6,862 nucleotides of DNA from an uncultured Mollicutes bacterium (GTDB taxonomy: Bacteria > Bacillota_I > Bacilli_A > Acholeplasmatales > Anaeroplasmataceae). The stretch's first letter is position 1. Each line of letters opens with the position of its first letter. The notes below the pieces were generated by a model that did no database searches, was not told the DNA's origin, and saw nothing but the letters and a program-made list of their open reading frames with translations. A program made the translations under genes and the position numbers. The stretch spans positions 1 to 6,862 of the forward strand of contig CAMWJY010000045.1 of the NCBI GenBank assembly GCA_947174685.1, written 5' to 3'. Positions 5,278 to 6,862 of this stretch are shown piece by piece.

Positions 5278-6087
5278 TTATAATAAATTATAAAAGCCTA
5301 GGATTTTAAAATCACATTCTTCCTTTTCTTGAATATTTGTTTTTATTATTTCTAATGAAGATAAATTTTCTTGATTCAGCATAAATTCTATATAGAAAAT
5401 ATACTTTCCTATCATATCCTTTCTAGGACGAGATAAGATAGCATTAAGGTTAATTCCATAGTCATTAAAGCTTTTTAAAATGGAATAAAGAACACCTGGT
5501 TTATCTATTTTAGGAGTAATTACTACAGAACAGCCTAAATTCTTTATATCAGGAATTTTAGGTTCTTCTAAGGAGAGCAAAACAAATCTTGTTTCATCCT
5601 TGATCTCTCCTATAATGCTTTCATAAGCACAAGGAAATTCTTCTATGCCAATGTGGCTAGGAATAATAGCTCCTATATTGTTTTTTTCCTTCTTCTTTAG
5701 CATTTCTAAGCTTTCTATATTAGACTGAGTAATGATTGGGTTTAAATTGTGCTTTAAAATAAAGTCTTGGCACTGTCCATAGGCTTTAAACTGGACATAA
5801 ACCTCTTTAATTTCATTCATAGATTGATAACTTACAAAATTAAAATTTACATCTAGCTTTACCTGAGAATGAATAAAAGCATTTGCTTTAATGATTCCAT
5901 CTAGACTTTCCATCACAAACCCATCTAAAGTATTTTCAAATGGAACTAAAGCATCTGTAGTATGATCCATATGATGAATTACCTCTAGGATATTCGGATA
6001 GTACTTGATTTGATAATGCTCTTTAAGGCTAAAAGCTGCCTTATCTGAATAGGTTCCTTTCGGACCTAAAACTGCTAATTTTTTCAT
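5278..6087 (-). CDS. pheA: Prephenate dehydratase-like protein with ACT domain
   Basis: Prephenate dehydratase turns prephenate into phenylpyruvate in phenylalanine synthesis, and its ACT domain gives feedback control by phenylalanine. This 269-aa monofunctional form has the right architecture: LGPKGTYSD at 7-15, VPFENTLDGFV at 48-58, the catalytic TRF at 166-168, and an ACT domain from about 187 to the end with KPGVLYSIL (196-204) and LSRP (218-221, usually ESRP). Several positions have drifted. The usual P[IL]EN is PFEN. The segment after the first domain strand, which usually carries a conserved histidine (H.LL or HQHL), reads DVNFNFVS at 79-86. The activity may be intact or altered. Its ATG overlaps the stop of the upstream peptidase gene by 4 nt (ATGA), and its ribosome binding site (GAGG) lies in the last codons of that gene, so the two are translationally coupled. 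No other aromatic pathway gene is visible. Confidence 0.85.
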   Translation of the reverse strand: MKKLAVLGPKGTYSDKAAFSLKEHYQIKYYPNILEVIHHMDHTTDALVPFENTLDGFVMESLDGIIKANAFIHSQVKLDVNFNFVSYQSMNEIKEVYVQFKAYGQCQDFILKHNLNPIITQSNIESLEMLKKKEKNNIGAIIPSHIGIEEFPCAYESIIGEIKDETRFVLLSLEEPKIPDIKNLGCSVVITPKIDKPGVLYSILKSFNDYGINLNAILSRPRKDMIGKYIFYIEFMLNQENLSSLEIIKTNIQEKEECDFKILGFYNLL

Positions 6088-6773
6088 TTTTCTACCTCAT
6101 ATAAAGGCTTCATAAGATAGCCATTTTTAGAATCAAAAAGATATACACTTTTTTTACTATCCTGCTTTAAAACAAAAATGTCATCCTCTATTAGAATTGC
6201 TGTATCATCCTCTATAGCATATCCATCAAAGGTGTATCCTTTAACTTCTTCATTATAGCATTCTAAGCCATCATGATCATAGTGAGGACAAATTGTAATA
6301 GGTAAAATCCCTAATCCTTCTACCATTTGATAATTATAGATATTCCCTCTATCCTTATAGCTATATCGGTCACCCATGCCAGCCTTAGAAAATAGAATTG
6401 CCCCTGCAGAAATACCCATAAAGAGCTTATCTGTTTCTTTGTAGGCTTCAAGGATTTCATCCATTCTATATTCTTTTACTAACCGTACTAATTCTTCTGC
6501 ACATCCACCACTAAAATAGATTACATCTGAATTATCTATATCAAGAACAATATCTGCAAAGTCTTTAAATGCAGTTAAGTAGTTTACATTATAGCTCTTT
6601 GGTACTAAGGCTTTAAACTTGCGAATTGCATCCTCCATATTCGGATATGCTGCCAAAGGAATAAAGAGAATTTGCTTAGGCTTGAGGTGTAGGTGCGAAA
6701 AAATCTTTTCTTCTAAGGTAAAATCAGAAAGATGAGAGATACTTCTCCCACCTATTAAAGCATAAGCTGCCAT
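6084..6773 (-). CDS. Peptidase S51 family protein (peptidase E-like)
   Basis: This 229-aa protein has the fold and motifs of the S51 family, which includes peptidase E (an aspartyl dipeptidase) and cyanophycinase-like hydrolases. It is cytoplasmic, with no signal peptide. The start is ALIGGR (5-10). FSGGCAEEL (87-95) resembles the family FxGGN segment. The nucleophile elbow GISAGA (120-125) places the catalytic serine at S122. CPHYD (162-166) supplies H164. GYAIEDDTAI (184-193) supplies the acidic member, E188 or D189. True peptidase E cleaves Asp-X dipeptides, but substrate specificity cannot be read here, so no symbol is given. AGAAGG lies seven bases before the ATG, within the last codons of the upstream gene, only 4 nt away. 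It overlaps the following pheA-like gene by 4 nt. A functional link to phenylalanine synthesis is not evident. Confidence 0.85.
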   Translation of the reverse strand: MAAYALIGGRSISHLSDFTLEEKIFSHLHLKPKQILFIPLAAYPNMEDAIRKFKALVPKSYNVNYLTAFKDFADIVLDIDNSDVIYFSGGCAEELVRLVKEYRMDEILEAYKETDKLFMGISAGAILFSKAGMGDRYSYKDRGNIYNYQMVEGLGILPITICPHYDHDGLECYNEEVKGYTFDGYAIEDDTAILIEDDIFVLKQDSKKSVYLFDSKNGYLMKPLYEVEK

Positions 6774-6777
6774 ATCC

Positions 6778-6862
6778 TCACCTTCTTTTTCTTGCCTCTA
6801 ACCTGTAAATTGGTCCTAGCTTAGACCATTTTTCCTCAAATTCTGTTTCAATATTAAATATC
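6778..6862 (-). CDS. trmB: tRNA (guanine-N7)-methyltransferase, C-terminal tail (partial)
   Basis: The last 27 codons and the stop of a gene that enters from the right edge are visible. The peptide ends NIETEFEEKW..., then GPIYRLEARKRR. It matches the conserved TrmB C-terminus, where T-E-Y-E-x-K-F precedes a G-x-P-I-Y-R-x-E segment, with conservative changes (F for Y, W for F). TrmB makes m7G46 in the variable loop of many tRNAs using S-adenosylmethionine. The catalytic part is outside the window. The stop is 4 nt before the peptidase S51 start and its last codons hold that gene's ribosome binding site, so it heads or joins the same operon. The call rests on a short but characteristic tail. 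Confidence 0.75.
   Translation of the reverse strand, partial: IFNIETEFEEKWSKLGPIYRLEARKRR

Noticed and set aside
5276..5296. AT-only inverted repeat at the pheA-like stop (TTTATAAT and ATTATAAA) as a terminator
   Set aside because: The stem is pure A-T with a loop of only 2 nt, and the following tract is mixed C and T, so termination is not convincing.

Overview
The window is AT-rich, compact bacterial DNA from a low-GC Gram-positive (Firmicutes). The evidence is AAGGAG-type ribosome binding sites, U-tailed intrinsic terminators, a Bacillus-like pyrimidine-nucleoside phosphorylase, and the secG-rnr-smpB-ssrA order that is conserved across Firmicutes. I guess the Erysipelotrichia or a relative, but no marker here settles it.

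Almost everything is on the minus strand, so the gene order is best read from the right edge leftwards. At the right edge lies the C-terminal tail of a probable tRNA (guanine-N7)-methyltransferase (trmB). Next come a peptidase S51 (peptidase E-like) protein and a prephenate dehydratase-like protein with an ACT domain. These three are packed with a 4-nt gap and a 4-nt overlap, so they are very likely one transcript. After 71 nt comes pyrimidine-nucleoside phosphorylase (pdp). A good sigma-A-type promoter then opens the second unit: secG, rnr (RNase R), smpB and ssrA (tmRNA). An intrinsic terminator hairpin sits between secG and rnr and its stem includes part of the secG stop codon. SmpB and tmRNA form the trans-translation system, RNase R degrades the non-stop mRNA that the system releases, and SecG belongs to the Sec translocon.

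At the left, on the plus strand and convergent with ssrA, is a 145-aa P-loop protein that resembles BrxF of type 3 BREX phage-defence systems. It has its own ribosome binding site. Two hairpin terminators, one serving each direction, separate it from the tmRNA 3' end. The rest of any defence locus would be to the left, outside the window. Because the 3' end of ssrA is a common integration site for genomic islands, this junction may be the edge of an island.

The points most worth a second look are the BrxF-like gene beside ssrA, an unusual tmRNA tag ending in AYAC instead of the usual LAA, the terminator between secG and rnr, and the diverged active-site motifs in the prephenate dehydratase-like protein. 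No transposase, integrase, CRISPR array or tRNA gene is visible. The only stretch longer than 300 bases without a protein gene (489-1013) is filled by the two terminators, tmRNA and a short hairpin.
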